Source of the DNA: Desulfurococcales archaeon
GTDB taxonomy: Archaea; Thermoproteota; Thermoprotei_A; Sulfolobales; NBVN01
Direction: 5' to 3'
NCBI GenBank assembly: GCA_021158735.1
Contig: JAGGUC010000104.1
Span: 1 to 5,211, forward strand
DNA: 5,211 bases
The number at the start of each line of letters is the position of its first letter. Within the stretch, counting starts at the first letter, position 1. Positions 4,492 through 5,211 of this stretch are shown here, one piece after another. The translations under genes were made by a program, and so were the position numbers. The notes under the pieces were generated by a model. The model was not told the origin of the DNA. It saw only the letters and a program-made list of their open reading frames with translations, and made no database searches.

Positions 4492-5211
4492 TTACTTCTT
4501 AAAGAAGGCCTCCAGCCCAGGACCTTCCTTCTTCTTTTTCCTCCTAGCCTTCTTAGTTTTAGGTGTCTCTGCCTCAGTCTTCACGGCTTCTGCTTCAGGA
4601 GACTCCTTCCTGATCTCTTCTCTAGCTTCTCTAGCTATCTGCTCTCTGATCTTCTTAGACAACTCAATAATTCTGCTGCTATTTCGCGGGCTTAAGTATT
4701 TGATCATTGAGTCAGAGAGGTTTAATCCAACAGCTAGTGAGGCTGCATATTCCGGGTTGCTCTCAAATATAGTTACTAAGTACGGTATAACGTCTGACTT
4801 AGCAAGTCTCTTCGAAATACGTAAGTGCCGTGCAATTACAGCTGCTAGATCTTCTCTGATCTGCCTCACTTCCTTAGTTCTAGCCATTATTAGGATTTTT
4901 TGTGGGAACGAGTACTTAACCCACCTATATTTGCTTTTTACGTCGGTTCGTACAGCTAGAGACACTCCAGCTGTCATGAGCTCCATAGCATATGCAAGGA
5001 GGTCCCACGATCCTGTCCTAACTATTCTGCCAATGTAGACATCCGCCCTTGACAGTGCATCGTAGGCTCTCCAAAGGTCTTCAGGATTACTTACCTGCTT
5101 AGGCAAGTTCTCATTGATCCACTGAATTAGCTCGTCAGGACTAAGGTCAGTCTGTGAAGCAGCTAGCTTAGCCTGCCATGCGTACTTAGAGATGAAGATC
5201 TTTCTAACAAC
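4492..5211 (-). CDS. rfcL: Replication factor C large subunit, C-terminal half (partial)
   Basis: This is the 239-residue C-terminal part of the clamp-loader large subunit, which opens and loads PCNA together with RFC small subunits. The gene continues past the right edge. The frame is open from 5211 to the TAA at 4494-4492, and the TTG at 5106 is internal because the family match continues upstream (WINENLP just before and across it). YDALSRADVYIGRI (about 50-63 of the visible part) followed by SWDLLAYAMELMTAGVSLA is the conserved collar-region signature of archaeal RfcL. The following helical region continues to about 185. A highly charged tail (Glu/Ala/Lys, then KKARRKKKK) ends in GLEAFFKK, a PCNA-interacting (PIP-box) motif at the extreme C terminus; the usual Gln three residues before the Leu is Gly here. 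Archaeal RfcL is about 400-480 aa, so roughly half, including the AAA+ core, lies outside the window. It converges with the orc1/cdc6-winged-helix operon. Confidence 0.92.
   Translation of the reverse strand, partial: VVRKIFISKYAWQAKLAASQTDLSPDELIQWINENLPKQVSNPEDLWRAYDALSRADVYIGRIVRTGSWDLLAYAMELMTAGVSLAVRTDVKSKYRWVKYSFPQKILIMARTKEVRQIREDLAAVIARHLRISKRLAKSDVIPYLVTIFESNPEYAASLAVGLNLSDSMIKYLSPRNSSRIIELSKKIREQIAREAREEIRKESPEAEAVKTEAETPKTKKARRKKKKEGPGLEAFFKK
4525..4560 (+). terminator. Polypyrimidine tract, possible terminator of the orc1/cdc6 operon
   Basis: The + strand carries a nearly pure pyrimidine stretch rich in T (CTTCTTCTTTTTCCTCCT, about 4527-4544, then further T runs ending TTAGTTTT at 4560), about 65 to 100 nt after the winged-helix gene stop. 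It is the complement of the lysine-rich tail codons of rfcL. T-rich tracts terminate archaeal RNA polymerase, so it may end the operon transcript inside the convergent gene. This is inference. Confidence 0.3.

Noticed and set aside
4478..5038. 186-aa open frame on the plus strand, with apparent hydrophobic segments like a membrane protein
   Set aside because: Exactly antisense to rfcL; the hydrophobic runs (many F and L) are the complement of its Lys- and Glu-rich codons.
5104..5106. TTG as start of a 204-aa protein
   Set aside because: The frame stays open to the window edge and the upstream residues fit RfcL, so this codon is internal.

Overview
The window reads as chromosomal DNA of a hyperthermophilic crenarchaeote. 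The evidence is ribosomal protein L13e (in archaea largely a crenarchaeal protein), an Orc1/Cdc6 protein resembling the ORC2-type paralogue of Aeropyrum, a two-subunit-type clamp-loader gene (rfcL), a geranylgeranyl-reductase-family flavoprotein, TTG and GTG start codons, A/T-rich archaeal promoter boxes and AGGTG-type ribosome binding sites. Order-level placement (Desulfurococcales or Sulfolobales-like) is inference, and no species is named. I see no mobile element, CRISPR array, tRNA or rRNA.

Left part (1-2010): a G-tract-rich leader and promoter precede a pyruvoyl-dependent AdoMet/arginine decarboxylase proenzyme (speH family, +). Next is a gene for a compact FAD-dependent geranylgeranyl reductase family protein (+, TTG start). 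Its 3' end overlaps by 26 bp the 3' end of the convergent rpl13e gene (-).

Middle part (2011-2950): rpl13e and a hexameric-type nucleoside phosphorylase (PNP/MTA phosphorylase, +) are transcribed divergently from a short shared intergenic region. The phosphorylase is followed by a 137-bp gap that holds a T-run, a GTGTACAC palindrome with TACAC repeats, and the promoter of the next gene.

Right part (2951-5211): an orc1/cdc6 gene overlaps a small winged-helix protein gene by 4 bp (apparent two-gene operon). This operon converges on the 3' half of rfcL (-), which runs off the right edge. Together these form a DNA-replication neighbourhood of initiator, possible small regulator and clamp loader.

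Functional links: AdoMet decarboxylase supplies the aminopropyl donor for spermidine-type polyamines, and that pathway releases methylthioadenosine (MTA). The phosphorylase in this window is of the archaeal family that cleaves MTA. The replication genes form a separate unit. The most unusual points are the G-tract/hairpin leader of the decarboxylase, the non-canonical ATPase residues of the Orc1/Cdc6 paralogue with its co-encoded winged-helix partner, and an RfcL PCNA-binding tail without the usual glutamine. I found no clearly new multi-gene system; these are leads within a recognisable crenarchaeal backbone.
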